In this document: piece by piece, positions 45,142 through 53,973 of the stretch | How the letters are laid out: each line of letters opens with the position of its first letter | How positions within the stretch are numbered: the first letter of the stretch is position 1 | Source: an uncultured Roseobacter sp. | Lineage (GTDB): Bacteria; Pseudomonadota; Alphaproteobacteria; Rhodobacterales; Rhodobacteraceae | Assembly (NCBI GenBank): GCA_947501635.1 | Contig: CANMWT010000014.1 | Span: 1-64,000, forward strand | Length of the DNA stretch: 64,000 bases | Direction: 5' to 3' | Position numbers and translations under genes: made by a program | Notes under the pieces: generated by a model | Seen by the model: only the letters and a program-made list of their open reading frames with translations | What the model was told of the DNA's origin: nothing | Database searches by the model: none

Positions 45142-46158
45142 ATGAAAAAATCAGTACTCCTTGGTGCGCTGACAGTTGCTGGCCTTGCAGCCGGCGCAGC
45201 AGCGGCCGGTACGTTGGACGATGTCAAAGCACGCGGCACACTGAACTGTGGCGTGACAACCGGTCTGGTCGGCTTTGCTGCGCCAGATGCAAATGGCGAA
45301 TGGAACGGCTTTGACGTGTCCGTTTGCCGCGCAGTTGCGGCAGCCGTACTGGGTGATCCGTCTGCAGTAGAATTCGTTCCGACTACCGGCAAAACGCGCT
45401 TTACCGCGCTGGCGTCCGGTGAAATCGACATGCTGGCGCGTAACACCACATGGACGTTCTCCCGCGATGTTGACCTGAAGTTCACTTTCGTCGGCGTCAA
45501 CTACTATGATGGTCAGGGCTTTATGGTGCCCAAGGCGCTTGGCGTGTCCTCGGCCAAGGATCTGGACGGCGCGACCGTCTGCATCCAGACAGGCACAACC
45601 ACCGAGCTGAACCTCGCGGATTTCTTCCGCGCCAACAACATCAGCTATGAGCCGGTGCCAATCGAAACAAACGCTGAAGCGCAACAGCAGTACCTTGCCG
45701 GTGCTTGCGACGTTTACACAACAGACGCTTCCGGTCTGGCGGCGACACGTGCCACATTCGAAGCACCTGGCGACCACGTTCTGCTGCCGGAAATCATCTC
45801 CAAAGAGCCACTGGGGCCGCTTGTGCGCCACGGTGACGACGAGTGGGGTGACGTTGTGCGCTGGACGCTGAACGCACTCATCACAGCAGAAGAGCTGGGC
45901 GTGACATCCGCGAACGTTGGCGAAATGGCGTCCGGTTCGGGCAACCCTGAAGTGAAGCGTCTGCTGGGTACAGAAGGCACATTGGGCGAAATGCTCGGCC
46001 TTGACGCAGACTGGGCACAAAAAGCCATCGCGACCCAAGGCAACTACGGTGAAATCTTTGCCAAGAACATTGGCGAAGAAACACCAATCGGTCTGGCGCG
46101 CGGCTTGAACGCACAGTGGACCAACGGCGGGCTGATCTACTCTCCGCCCTTCCGCTAA
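45142..46158 (+). CDS. aapJ: General amino-acid ABC transporter, periplasmic binding protein
   Basis: 338 residues, signal peptide about 1-22 (MKKSVLLGALTVAGLAAGAAA). The mature protein has the polar amino-acid binding fold: GTLNCGVTTGLVGFAAPDANGEWNGFDVSVCRA, LASGEIDMLARNTTWTFSRD and the C-terminal AQWTNGGLIYSPPFR typical of AapJ. It captures polar amino acids for import. AGGAAGAGG lies upstream. A hairpin and 149 bases separate it from the permease genes, which would favour its higher expression. Confidence 0.93.
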   Translation: MKKSVLLGALTVAGLAAGAAAAGTLDDVKARGTLNCGVTTGLVGFAAPDANGEWNGFDVSVCRAVAAAVLGDPSAVEFVPTTGKTRFTALASGEIDMLARNTTWTFSRDVDLKFTFVGVNYYDGQGFMVPKALGVSSAKDLDGATVCIQTGTTTELNLADFFRANNISYEPVPIETNAEAQQQYLAGACDVYTTDASGLAATRATFEAPGDHVLLPEIISKEPLGPLVRHGDDEWGDVVRWTLNALITAEELGVTSANVGEMASGSGNPEVKRLLGTEGTLGEMLGLDADWAQKAIATQGNYGEIFAKNIGEETPIGLARGLNAQWTNGGLIYSPPFR

Positions 46159-46171
46159 GAACGGTAACGGC

Positions 46172-46199
46172 AAGGGCGCAGGTTAAACTCTGCGCCCTT
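46172..46199 (+). terminator. Stem-loop after aapJ (partial terminator)
   Basis: AAGGGCGCAG (46172-46181) pairs with CTGCGCCCTT (46190-46199), 8-base loop, followed by CGCTCTTTT. Such stems after binding-protein genes commonly protect the upstream mRNA and reduce read-through to the permeases. Confidence 0.7.
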
Positions 46200-46307
46200 C
46201 GCTCTTTTGGGGTGCAGCAATTTTAAAAGGCTGAAAATACATAAATACGGTCACGAGAAACGCAGCAAGCGTTCGGAAAATCGACCGGAACAACGGGGAA
46301 CAATTTA

Positions 46308-47522
46308 ATGACAACACTGACCGACCCGCCACAGCAGACGTTCCGGCTGTCCATGCTGATAAACGATACGCGGTATCGATCGATGACCTTTCAGGCGATT
46401 GCGTTGCTCGCCCTTATCGTGTCATTCGCCTATCTGCTAAACAACCTGTTTACAAACCTCGCAGCCGCCGGGCTGAATATTTCCTACGACTTTCTGGGCG
46501 ATCCTGCTGGTTATGATATCAACCAAACACTGGTTGAATATGACAGCCAGTCACCGCATTCACAGGCCGCAATAGTCGGCATTCTGAATACGTTGCTGGT
46601 GGCTTTTCTGGCCTGTGTGACTGCTACTGTGTTTGGCGTCATCGCGGGGGTGTTAAGGCTGTCGAACAACTGGCTCGTGTCCAAGCTGATGTCGTTCTAT
46701 GTCGAGATTTTCCGCAACATCCCGGTGCTGATCTGGATCATTATCATCTTCACCATCATGACCGCCGTGATGCCAGCGCCCCGCGCGTTCCGAGGCGATG
46801 AACCCGAGGCGACGATGCTGCTGGGTGCTTTCGCCTTTACCAACCGCGGTGTCTATATCCCCGCGCCGATCTGGGGCGGCGGATCCATGGTGGTGGTACT
46901 GACGTTCCTCGCGTCGGTCGTGGGTGTCTTGGCCTATCGCCGCTATGCCACCAACCTGCTTTACGCAACCGGTAAGCTTTTGCCGATGGGATGGCCAAGC
47001 CTTGCGATCTTTTTTGTGCCGACGATCCTGATGTACTTCATCATGGGGCGGCCGATCACGCTGGAGTATCCGGAGCTCGGAGGCTTTAACTTCCGTGGCG
47101 GTATCCAGATTGGTGCGCCACTGATCGCGCTTTGGTTTGCGCTGTCAATCTATACCGGTGCCTTTATCGCAGAGAACGTGCGTGCTGGTATTCAGGCGGT
47201 CTCCAAGGGCCAGACCGAAGCCGCGTCAGCCCTCGGGCTGCGCCCCAACCGCGTGATGAACCTTGTGGTTCTGCCACAGGCGCTTCGGGTGATTATCCCG
47301 CCACTGATCTCGCAGTATCTGAACATCACCAAAAACTCTTCGCTGGCTATTGCCGTGGGCTATGCCGATATCACCGCGACACTGGGCGGTATCACCCTGA
47401 ACCAGACAGGCCGGGCAATTGAATGTGTTTTGTTGCTGATGCTTTTCTATCTCACCATCTCGTTGAGTATTTCGACGGTGATGAACTTCTACAACAAATC
47501 TGTCGCGTTGAAGGAGCGTTGA
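46308..47522 (+). CDS. aapQ: General amino-acid ABC transporter permease AapQ
   Basis: 404-residue inner-membrane permease with about eight helices and the long periplasmic insert typical of AapQ. The EAA loop near residue 300 (ENVRAGIQAVSKGQTEAASALGL) contacts the ATPase. It forms a heterodimer with AapM. Three bases separate its stop from aapM. Confidence 0.92.
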   Translation: MTTLTDPPQQTFRLSMLINDTRYRSMTFQAIALLALIVSFAYLLNNLFTNLAAAGLNISYDFLGDPAGYDINQTLVEYDSQSPHSQAAIVGILNTLLVAFLACVTATVFGVIAGVLRLSNNWLVSKLMSFYVEIFRNIPVLIWIIIIFTIMTAVMPAPRAFRGDEPEATMLLGAFAFTNRGVYIPAPIWGGGSMVVVLTFLASVVGVLAYRRYATNLLYATGKLLPMGWPSLAIFFVPTILMYFIMGRPITLEYPELGGFNFRGGIQIGAPLIALWFALSIYTGAFIAENVRAGIQAVSKGQTEAASALGLRPNRVMNLVVLPQALRVIIPPLISQYLNITKNSSLAIAVGYADITATLGGITLNQTGRAIECVLLLMLFYLTISLSISTVMNFYNKSVALKER

Positions 47523-47525
47523 TCC

Positions 47526-48824
47526 ATGTCTGATACCAACCAACACTCCGCGTCCTTCGTACGAACTGAATCCATTCCGGAACGCGAGCCGCCCTACGCG
47601 GCGTCCGGTCCGGTCAAATGGGCGCGTGACAATCTGTTCGCAACACCCGCCAACGGCGTTTTAACGATCGTTGCGGCCTATGTCATTTATCTGATCCTTG
47701 CGGCAACTCTGCCGTGGATCCTGAATGGCATCTGGTCGACCTCGAGCCTGGCGGAATGCCGCGAAATCCTTGATGGCACGACCGGCGCTTGTTTCTCGGT
47801 TCTGAGCGAACGCTGGAATCAGCTTTTGTTCGGTTTCCAGTACCCGGAAGAGCTGTACTGGCGCCCAAGCCTTGCGTTTCTTCTGCTGTTTGTTGCCGCA
47901 GCGCCGGTTCTCTTTTTCGACCTTCCCCGCAAGCTGCTGATCTTTACTGCGCTCTACCCGTTTATCGCGTACTACCTGATCTGGGGGGGCACGATCCTCA
48001 CACCGATCGTGGCTATTCTGGGCTGTGTTGCGGGCGGGTACGTCTACCAGCGTTTTGTTGCGGGCAGCTTTGCGGCGGGCTTCTTCGGAGGGATCGTGGC
48101 AGCGCTGGTCGTGTGGAACCTTGGCGGATTGCTCATCACCGAAGAGGCAAATGAAGCCGCAGTGATGACAGCTGTGCCCAGCCGTGATCTTGGTGGCTTC
48201 ATGCTCAACATGATGCTGGGCGTCACATGCGTGTCGCTGTCGATCCCGCTGGGGATCGCACTGGCATTGGGGCGGCAGTCGTCGATGCCGTTGATCAAGT
48301 GGATCTGCGTCGTCTTCATCGAATTCATTCGCGGTGTGCCGCTTATCACCTTGCTGTTTGTTGCCTCGGTGATGCTGGCCTACTTCTTCCCGCCTGAAAG
48401 CTCGGTGGACCTGTTCTTGCGGGTTGTGATCATGATCACCATGTTCTCGGCCGCTTACATTGCCGAGGTGATCCGTGGCGGGCTCGCGGCTTTGCCCAAG
48501 GGCCAGTACGAGGCTGCAGACAGTCTGGGTCTCGACTACGCGCAGGCGATGCGGCTCATCATTCTGCCGCAGGCGCTCAAGATTTCCATTCCCGGTATCG
48601 TGAACGTGGCTGTTGGACTGTTCAAGGACACGACATTGGTTTCGGTGATCTCCATGTTCGACCTCGTCGGCATGATCCGCGGGCCGATCCTCGCCTCGAC
48701 CGAATGGAATGGCGTTTACTGGGAACTGCTGGGCTTTGCAGCACTCCTGTTCTTTGTCGTCTGCTACGGCATCTCGCAATACTCTCAATGGCTCGAACGT
48801 CGCCTTGCGACCGACCACCGCTAA
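47526..48824 (+). CDS. aapM: General amino-acid ABC transporter permease AapM
   Basis: 432 residues, about eight to nine helices. The EAA loop is [40 protein letters not shown]-like (about residues 318-357). The N-terminal 60 residues are cytosolic. GAAGGAG precedes it. Sixteen bases before aapP. Confidence 0.92.
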   Translation: MSDTNQHSASFVRTESIPEREPPYAASGPVKWARDNLFATPANGVLTIVAAYVIYLILAATLPWILNGIWSTSSLAECREILDGTTGACFSVLSERWNQLLFGFQYPEELYWRPSLAFLLLFVAAAPVLFFDLPRKLLIFTALYPFIAYYLIWGGTILTPIVAILGCVAGGYVYQRFVAGSFAAGFFGGIVAALVVWNLGGLLITEEANEAAVMTAVPSRDLGGFMLNMMLGVTCVSLSIPLGIALALGRQSSMPLIKWICVVFIEFIRGVPLITLLFVASVMLAYFFPPESSVDLFLRVVIMITMFSAAYIAEVIRGGLAALPKGQYEAADSLGLDYAQAMRLIILPQALKISIPGIVNVAVGLFKDTTLVSVISMFDLVGMIRGPILASTEWNGVYWELLGFAALLFFVVCYGISQYSQWLERRLATDHR

Positions 48825-48840
48825 TAAGGAGGCCTTACCA

Positions 48841-49608
48841 ATGGCTGAAGCTACACAAATGAAGGTCTCTGACGAGATCGCAATTACCATCAGCAATATG
48901 AACAAGTGGTACGGGGCATTCCATGTGCTGCGCGACATTGACCTGACGGTCAACCGGGGCGAGCGGATCGTTATCTGCGGTCCTTCTGGTTCGGGCAAGT
49001 CGACACTGATCCGGTGCATCAATGCGCTTGAAGAACACCAGCAAGGCAGCATCGAGGTTGACGGCACGCTTCTGTCGTCGGACCTCAAGAACATCGACAA
49101 GATCCGGTCAGAGGTTGGCATGTGCTTTCAGCATTTCAACCTTTTCCCGCATCTGACGATTCTTGAGAACTGTACGCTGGCGCCGATCTGGGTGCGCAAG
49201 ACACCCAAGAAAGAGGCCGAAGAAACGGCGATGCATTTCCTTGAGAAAGTGAAAATTCCTGATCAGGCGAACAAGTACCCTGGGCAGTTGTCCGGCGGTC
49301 AGCAGCAGCGTGTGGCGATTGCGCGGTCATTGTGCATGAAGCCTCGGATTATGCTCTTTGACGAACCTACGTCTGCTCTTGATCCTGAAATGATCAAGGA
49401 GGTGTTGGACACAATGATCGAACTGGCCGAAGAGGGCATGACCATGCTTTGCGTGACGCACGAGATGGGTTTTGCGCGTCAGGTGGCCAACCGCGTGATC
49501 TTTATGGACGCCGGTCAGATCGTAGAGCAGAACGAGCCCGAACAGTTCTTCAACAACCCGCAAAGCCCGCGGACACAATTGTTCCTAAGCCAGATTCTCG
49601 GCCACTAA
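48841..49608 (+). CDS. aapP: General amino-acid ABC transporter ATPase AapP
   Basis: 255-residue ATPase. Walker [10 protein letters not shown] (about 48-56), Q-loop [13 protein letters not shown], signature [15 protein letters not shown], Walker [15 protein letters not shown] and the H-loop in CVTHEMGFA. The start at MAEATQMKV is preceded by AAGGAGG; a longer in-frame frame runs through aapM and is not used. Confidence 0.94.
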   Translation: MAEATQMKVSDEIAITISNMNKWYGAFHVLRDIDLTVNRGERIVICGPSGSGKSTLIRCINALEEHQQGSIEVDGTLLSSDLKNIDKIRSEVGMCFQHFNLFPHLTILENCTLAPIWVRKTPKKEAEETAMHFLEKVKIPDQANKYPGQLSGGQQQRVAIARSLCMKPRIMLFDEPTSALDPEMIKEVLDTMIELAEEGMTMLCVTHEMGFARQVANRVIFMDAGQIVEQNEPEQFFNNPQSPRTQLFLSQILGH

Positions 49609-49630
49609 TACTGCAGAAACTGCATTGAAA

Positions 49631-49654
49631 CGCCGCTCTCGTCCGAGGGCGGCG
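49631..49654. terminator. Convergent hairpin between aapP and the sixA-like gene
   Basis: CGCCGC-T-CTC pairs with GAG-G-GCGGCG around a 4-base loop, with short T-runs on both sides. It is a weak bidirectional terminator placed between convergent genes. Confidence 0.6.
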
Positions 49655-49656
49655 CT

Positions 49657-50160
49657 TTACGTTTCGGCCATCAGTTCGCGTGGAATAGCAAAATCGACCA
49701 CTGTTCCCTCAAACCACTGGATGTCCTCCCAACGCAGGGCATCAAAATCACAGACCAGCGTCGCCCCTGTGGGATAGTCGTGAAAACGGTCGTGCAGGGG
49801 GGGATCGTCCACAAGGCGGTGCGCCATTTCGCAAATACCCGGATTGTGGGCCAGCATCAGCACACAAGGATCTGTTGCGGCATGCAACGCATTCAGCATT
49901 GTCGGGGCTTCGGCGTGGTATAACGCCTGGACGAATTGCGTGTGCGGACTGGGGTCGAGCGCCAGTGCAAGCAAGGTTTGACCGGTGCGGGCAGCCGTTG
50001 AGCACAGCACCTGATCGGGTAGATACCGTTTTTCGCGCATCCAGTTCCCCAAGGCCGCCGCCGATGCCAGCCCACGTTTGTTGAGAGGGCGGTCGTGATC
50101 TGACAGGCTGGCATGGCTCCAGTCAGATTTTGCGTGGCGCATCAGGATCAGTCTTAGCAT
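49657..50160 (-). CDS. SixA-like histidine phosphatase
   Basis: 167 residues of the histidine-phosphatase (phosphoglycerate mutase-like) superfamily: catalytic LILMRHAKSDW (R8 H9) and the second histidine in MLAHNPGI. The RHAKSDW form and small size match SixA-type phosphohistidine phosphatases, but the substrate is not certain. AAGGGC precedes the ATG. Its start lies four bases after the Fe-S protein stop, so the two are probably cotranscribed. Confidence 0.83.
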   Translation of the reverse strand: MLRLILMRHAKSDWSHASLSDHDRPLNKRGLASAAALGNWMREKRYLPDQVLCSTAARTGQTLLALALDPSPHTQFVQALYHAEAPTMLNALHAATDPCVLMLAHNPGICEMAHRLVDDPPLHDRFHDYPTGATLVCDFDALRWEDIQWFEGTVVDFAIPRELMAET

Positions 50161-50164
50161 CGGC

Positions 50165-50815
50165 TCAGCCCTTGAAGCTCGTCATATGATAGGCGGATTG
50201 TTCGATCACCCGCGGAAAGCCCTGTGACACCGGGCAGGCATATCGTGCGGCGCAACCGCGTGTCATGCATGGTGCGCCTGCTTGTGTATCGAGGAAGCTT
50301 TTACATTTTGGCACATCATAGGCCGCGCCGTCGAGTGCATCTACCGGACAAGCCGTACGGCAGGGCTGGGCTGCACAACTCAGGCAGGGGTTTTCTGGTG
50401 CTTCAGGCAGGTCGATATGCGCAGGCAGAGCCAAAGCGCCGCGGAAAGAAACAAACAGCCCGGCACGGTCATGTACCAAAAGCATAACAGGTGAGGTGTG
50501 AACGCGTCCGGTCCGCAATGCCCAGGAAAAAAACGGCAGATAGGGTGGGCCGCCAAAAGGAAAAAGCGCTTCGCCGCCTACTTCATTTGCCCATGCACCG
50601 ATCACGCGGATCGACCAGTTGTCCATCGGATCGTCTTGTCCGCTTTGCCATTCCGGTCCGTTTTTGAATGCGGGCCAGAAGGCAGGCTCGTTGGGCCCAA
50701 GCATCAGCAGCGTCTTGCAGGCGGCTGGTGCCTTGTCCTCCGCGCGCGGGTGAAATCCGCCAAGAATGGTCAGGTGACGCGCCTGCGCCTGCGCTTGAAA
50801 GTCTTCGTAAGTCAC
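50165..50815 (-). CDS. Ferredoxin-like iron-sulfur protein
   Basis: 216 residues from a GTG that overlaps the preceding gene's stop as GTGA; a longer in-frame ATG (50875) would overlap that gene by 64 bases. Two cysteine sets near the C-terminus, CLSCAAQPCRTACP and CMTRGCAARYACP, fit one or two [4Fe-4S] clusters and resemble the arrangement in QueG-type reductases, but no cobalamin domain is visible. The N-terminal 130 residues have the WSIRVIGAWANEVGGEALFPFGGPPY segment. Precise role unknown. Confidence 0.72.
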   Translation of the reverse strand: MTYEDFQAQAQARHLTILGGFHPRAEDKAPAACKTLLMLGPNEPAFWPAFKNGPEWQSGQDDPMDNWSIRVIGAWANEVGGEALFPFGGPPYLPFFSWALRTGRVHTSPVMLLVHDRAGLFVSFRGALALPAHIDLPEAPENPCLSCAAQPCRTACPVDALDGAAYDVPKCKSFLDTQAGAPCMTRGCAARYACPVSQGFPRVIEQSAYHMTSFKG

Positions 50816-51606
50816 TTGCGTGCAAATGGCAGGGCCAGCGTCCAGCCCAGCTTGCTTGGGCGATCGTCCTGCCATTGCAGCCCGACCTGCATTTCATCGT
50901 GGCCTGCTTGGGGTTGCGCAATGTAGGTACCAAACATCCTATCCCAGATCGACAGGGCAAAGCCGTAGTTGCTGTCATGTTCGCTGCGATGCACGGAATG
51001 ATGCACGCGGTGCATATCCGGGGTCACAAGCACCTTGCGTACCGCGCGATCCAACCACGCAGGCAAGGCAAAGTTCGAATGGTTGAACATGGCCGTACCA
51101 TTCAGAATTATTTCGAAGATAACGATAGCGATTGCAGCAGGGCCCAGCAGATACACCAGCCCGATCTTCAGCAACATGGACAGTGCAATTTCGACCGGAT
51201 GAAACCGGATGGCCGTGGTCACATCCATGTCCACATCCGCATGGTGAACCCGGTGAAGACGCCACAACAGCGGCACCTTATGCGTGATTAGATGCTGCAG
51301 CCAGATAGCGAAATCAAAGATCAGTACGACGATCGCGACCTCAAGCCAGAGCGGCAGTGCCACGGCATTGAACAGTCCCCAACCTTGCGCGTCTGCGTCA
51401 ATTGCCGCTCCTACCGCGAGCAGTGGCAAGGCAAGGGCCATCAGGCGTAGGGTGACAGTATTCAGCAGCGTCACGCCCCAGTTTGTGACCCAGCGCGCGC
51501 TGCGCGGTTGGCTGCGCACACGACGTGGGGCGATGGCCTCCAGCGTTGCGAGAACGGCAAAAAGGCCCAGAAAGATAGTCAGGCGTATGACGGCTTCGTT
51601 TTCCAT
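50812..51606 (-). CDS. Fatty-acid hydroxylase / sterol desaturase family protein
   Basis: 264 residues with about four helices and the eight-histidine di-iron pattern of PF04116: QHLITHKVPLLWRLHRVHHAD (about 104-124), FHPVEI, NHSNFALP and HRVHHSVHRSEHDSNYG. The family hydroxylates or desaturates lipids in the membrane; the substrate is unknown. It overlaps the Fe-S protein gene start by four bases, and an Fe-S electron donor beside a di-iron oxygenase is plausible (inference). Confidence 0.85.
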   Translation of the reverse strand: MENEAVIRLTIFLGLFAVLATLEAIAPRRVRSQPRSARWVTNWGVTLLNTVTLRLMALALPLLAVGAAIDADAQGWGLFNAVALPLWLEVAIVVLIFDFAIWLQHLITHKVPLLWRLHRVHHADVDMDVTTAIRFHPVEIALSMLLKIGLVYLLGPAAIAIVIFEIILNGTAMFNHSNFALPAWLDRAVRKVLVTPDMHRVHHSVHRSEHDSNYGFALSIWDRMFGTYIAQPQAGHDEMQVGLQWQDDRPSKLGWTLALPFARK

Positions 51607-51662
51607 ACTTGTAATCTAGAGGGCAAGCTGCGCAGCACAAGCGGAAGATCAACACATCCTCG

Positions 51663-52526
51663 TCAGTTGCGCCGGATGATTGAACCCGCGCCGTGCTCGG
51701 TAAAGAGCTCGAGCAAGCAGGCATTTGGGGCGCGTCCATCCAGAATAACCGCTGCGCGTACCCCGCCTGCGAGTGCATCGAGAGCTGTTTCAGTCTTTGG
51801 GATCATGCCGCCGGCTATTGTGCCTGCTTCGGTCATCTCTTTGATCTGGGCTGCGGTCAGGTCGGTCAGTACCTCGCCCTGCGCGTTCTTGACGCCCGCC
51901 ACGTCGGTCAGCAGCAACAAGCGGTCGGCCATCAAACCGGACGCGATTGCACCCGCCGCCGTATCACCGTTGATGTTGAAGGTTTCTCCGTTCAGGCCCG
52001 CGCCAAGCGGCGCGATCACCGGAATATATTCTTTTTCTGCCAGGTCGCGCAGAACCTGCGGGTTCACCTTGTTCGGGGTGCCTACGAAACCCAGTGCGGG
52101 GTCAGTCTGAATGCAGGTTATCAGGCCCGCATCTTTGCCAGATAGTCCGACAGCACGCCCGCCTTGCCCATTGATAGCCTGCACAAGCCTTTTGTTCACC
52201 AGCCCGCTCAGCACCATTTCAACGACTTCCATGGTTGCCGCATCTGTTACACGCTTGCCGTTCACGAACTCGGACTTGATCTGCAGCTTATCAAGCATGG
52301 CGTTGATCATAGGACCGCCGCCATGAACGACGACGGGGTTCACACCAACCTGCCGCATCAACACGACGTCACGGGCGAATTCTTCCATCGCTTCATCGCT
52401 GCCCATGGCATGGCCACCCAGCTTGATGACTACGGTCGCGTCGGCATAGCGTTGCAGGTAGGGCAAAGCCTTGTTGAGTGTTTTGGCAGTAGCAATCCAG
52501 TCGCGGTTCATGTCTTGGGTCTTCAT
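51663..52526 (-). CDS. argB: Acetylglutamate kinase
   Basis: 287-residue enzyme phosphorylating N-acetylglutamate in arginine synthesis. Start set at [17 protein letters not shown], the form seen in Rhodobacterales; MNRDW is an alternative. [11 protein letters not shown] binds ATP phosphate, [13 protein letters not shown] holds the substrate, and the C-terminal [27 protein letters not shown] is typical. It follows engB with a 56-base spacer on the reverse strand. Confidence 0.96.
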   Translation of the reverse strand: MKTQDMNRDWIATAKTLNKALPYLQRYADATVVIKLGGHAMGSDEAMEEFARDVVLMRQVGVNPVVVHGGGPMINAMLDKLQIKSEFVNGKRVTDAATMEVVEMVLSGLVNKRLVQAINGQGGRAVGLSGKDAGLITCIQTDPALGFVGTPNKVNPQVLRDLAEKEYIPVIAPLGAGLNGETFNINGDTAAGAIASGLMADRLLLLTDVAGVKNAQGEVLTDLTAAQIKEMTEAGTIAGGMIPKTETALDALAGGVRAAVILDGRAPNACLLELFTEHGAGSIIRRN

Positions 52527-52582
52527 TTTGATGCCATTCGTAGGGGTCTTGGGGTTGGCGCTGCCCGGGGCATTGCCCGGTG

Positions 52583-53233
52583 TCACTCCAACGTGTTGAT
52601 TATGGCGCGCAGTGTCGGAATTCCCCAACCTTTTTCGCTTGAGGTGACGATGAGTTCGGGAAAGGCGGCGGGGTGTCGGGATAGCGCAGACCGGACCTGA
52701 TCGAGGATTTTCTCGCGCTCTTTGTCTTTTACCTTGTCCGCTTTCGTCAGAACGACCTGAAAGGTCACCGCCGCGCTGTCGAGCAGGGACAGTATTTCGT
52801 CATCCACCTTCTTGACACCGTGGCGGGCGTCGATCAGCACAAAGGCACGCCGCAGCGTTTGCCGACCGGACAGATACTGCTTGAGCAGCCGTTGCCATTT
52901 CTCGACCACGGGCAGGGGGGCGTTGGCATACCCATAGCCCGGCAGGTCAACAAGATAGTGGCTGTCGCCAGTGGCAAAATAGTTAATCTCTTGCGTGCGT
53001 CCGGGCGTGTTGGAGGCACGCGCAAGCCCTTTGCGTCCGGTCAGAGCATTGATCAGCGAAGATTTACCAACGTTGGAGCGACCGGCAAAACAAACTTCCA
53101 TCCGGTCCGCGGGGGGCAGGCCAGACATCGCGACAACGCCTTTGACAAAGGTGGTTTCGCCGGCAAAAAGCAGACGACCCTCTTCAAGCAATTGCGGGTC
53201 CGGCTCTTCAGCGATGGGAAATGGCATTTGCAT
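52583..53233 (-). CDS. engB: Ribosome biogenesis GTPase EngB (YihA/YsxC)
   Basis: 216-residue TrmE-Era-type GTPase needed for 50S assembly. G1 [12 protein letters not shown] (about 52-63), G2 threonine in [13 protein letters not shown]3 DLPGYGYA and G4 TKADK are intact. Its ATG overlaps the MOSC gene stop by one base (TAATG), and a second Met two residues on is a possible start. Order yidC-MOSC-engB-argB is common in Rhodobacterales. Confidence 0.95.
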   Translation of the reverse strand: MQMPFPIAEEPDPQLLEEGRLLFAGETTFVKGVVAMSGLPPADRMEVCFAGRSNVGKSSLINALTGRKGLARASNTPGRTQEINYFATGDSHYLVDLPGYGYANAPLPVVEKWQRLLKQYLSGRQTLRRAFVLIDARHGVKKVDDEILSLLDSAAVTFQVVLTKADKVKDKEREKILDQVRSALSRHPAAFPELIVTSSEKGWGIPTLRAIINTLE

Positions 53234-53973
53234 TACAGCACCTCAAGCGGGTCGCCGACACGAATTTCGCCGCTTTCTACAATCTCTGCACGTACGGAAA
53301 AATCCCGGTGACCCCAGTGTTCCAAAGCCGACAGGATGTCGGTATCGCGCTGTCCGGTCTCTGGATTGGCCGTTGTCGCGAGGCAGCGGTCTGTGCGCTC
53401 TCGTACATGCAGGACACAGCTGCCGATACGCACCTTGCGATCCATCCAATCGAACTCTTCCCATGGGGCTTCGCCGTCCAGCCAGATGTTACCGCGCCAT
53501 CTGTGGACTGACAGGGCGCGCCCGATGTGCTGTTCAACCGCACGGTGTGATGCGGTGTTGCACAGTGTGACAGACGGAAAATCGCTGTCGGTGAAACCGC
53601 GGCCTTCCAGTTTGACGATGCGGTCAGGCAAAGCGCGGTTCTGCGGCACCAAGGGCGTCACCCAGTTGATAAATCCGGTCGTGTCGCCGTCAGGATCAAA
53701 CGACAGGTCCGCCTTGGCGGGATGGGACAGGGTCAGCAACCCCGTCTCTTCATCGTAGTGTGACGTAATAGCCATCAGGGCCGGTGCCTTGGAAACGCGG
53801 CTGAAATTGGCACATGGAGCCCATTCAGAACCGTCAATACGAGCAGCGTCATGTGCTACGGCCCACTGCCTGTCATAGGGCATCGAGGCACCCGCCCTTA
53901 GCGCCACCTGCTCAAGATGCTCACGCCCGTGGCTTTTGAGAGGATAGCGCAGGAGGCTAGTTACTTGTATCAT
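53233..53973 (-). CDS. MOSC-domain protein
   Basis: 246 residues: an N-terminal beta-barrel MOSC_N part (QVTSLLRYPLKSHGREHLEQVAL) and the MOSC core with RRWRGNIWLD-like segment (here VHRWRGNIWLDGEAPWEEFDW) and CLATTANPETGQRD. MOSC proteins handle sulfur or molybdenum-cofactor transfer, and related mARC-type proteins reduce N-hydroxylated compounds. The start overlaps the yidC stop as ATGA, which excludes the longer frame. Confidence 0.88.
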   Translation of the reverse strand: MIQVTSLLRYPLKSHGREHLEQVALRAGASMPYDRQWAVAHDAARIDGSEWAPCANFSRVSKAPALMAITSHYDEETGLLTLSHPAKADLSFDPDGDTTGFINWVTPLVPQNRALPDRIVKLEGRGFTDSDFPSVTLCNTASHRAVEQHIGRALSVHRWRGNIWLDGEAPWEEFDWMDRKVRIGSCVLHVRERTDRCLATTANPETGQRDTDILSALEHWGHRDFSVRAEIVESGEIRVGDPLEVL

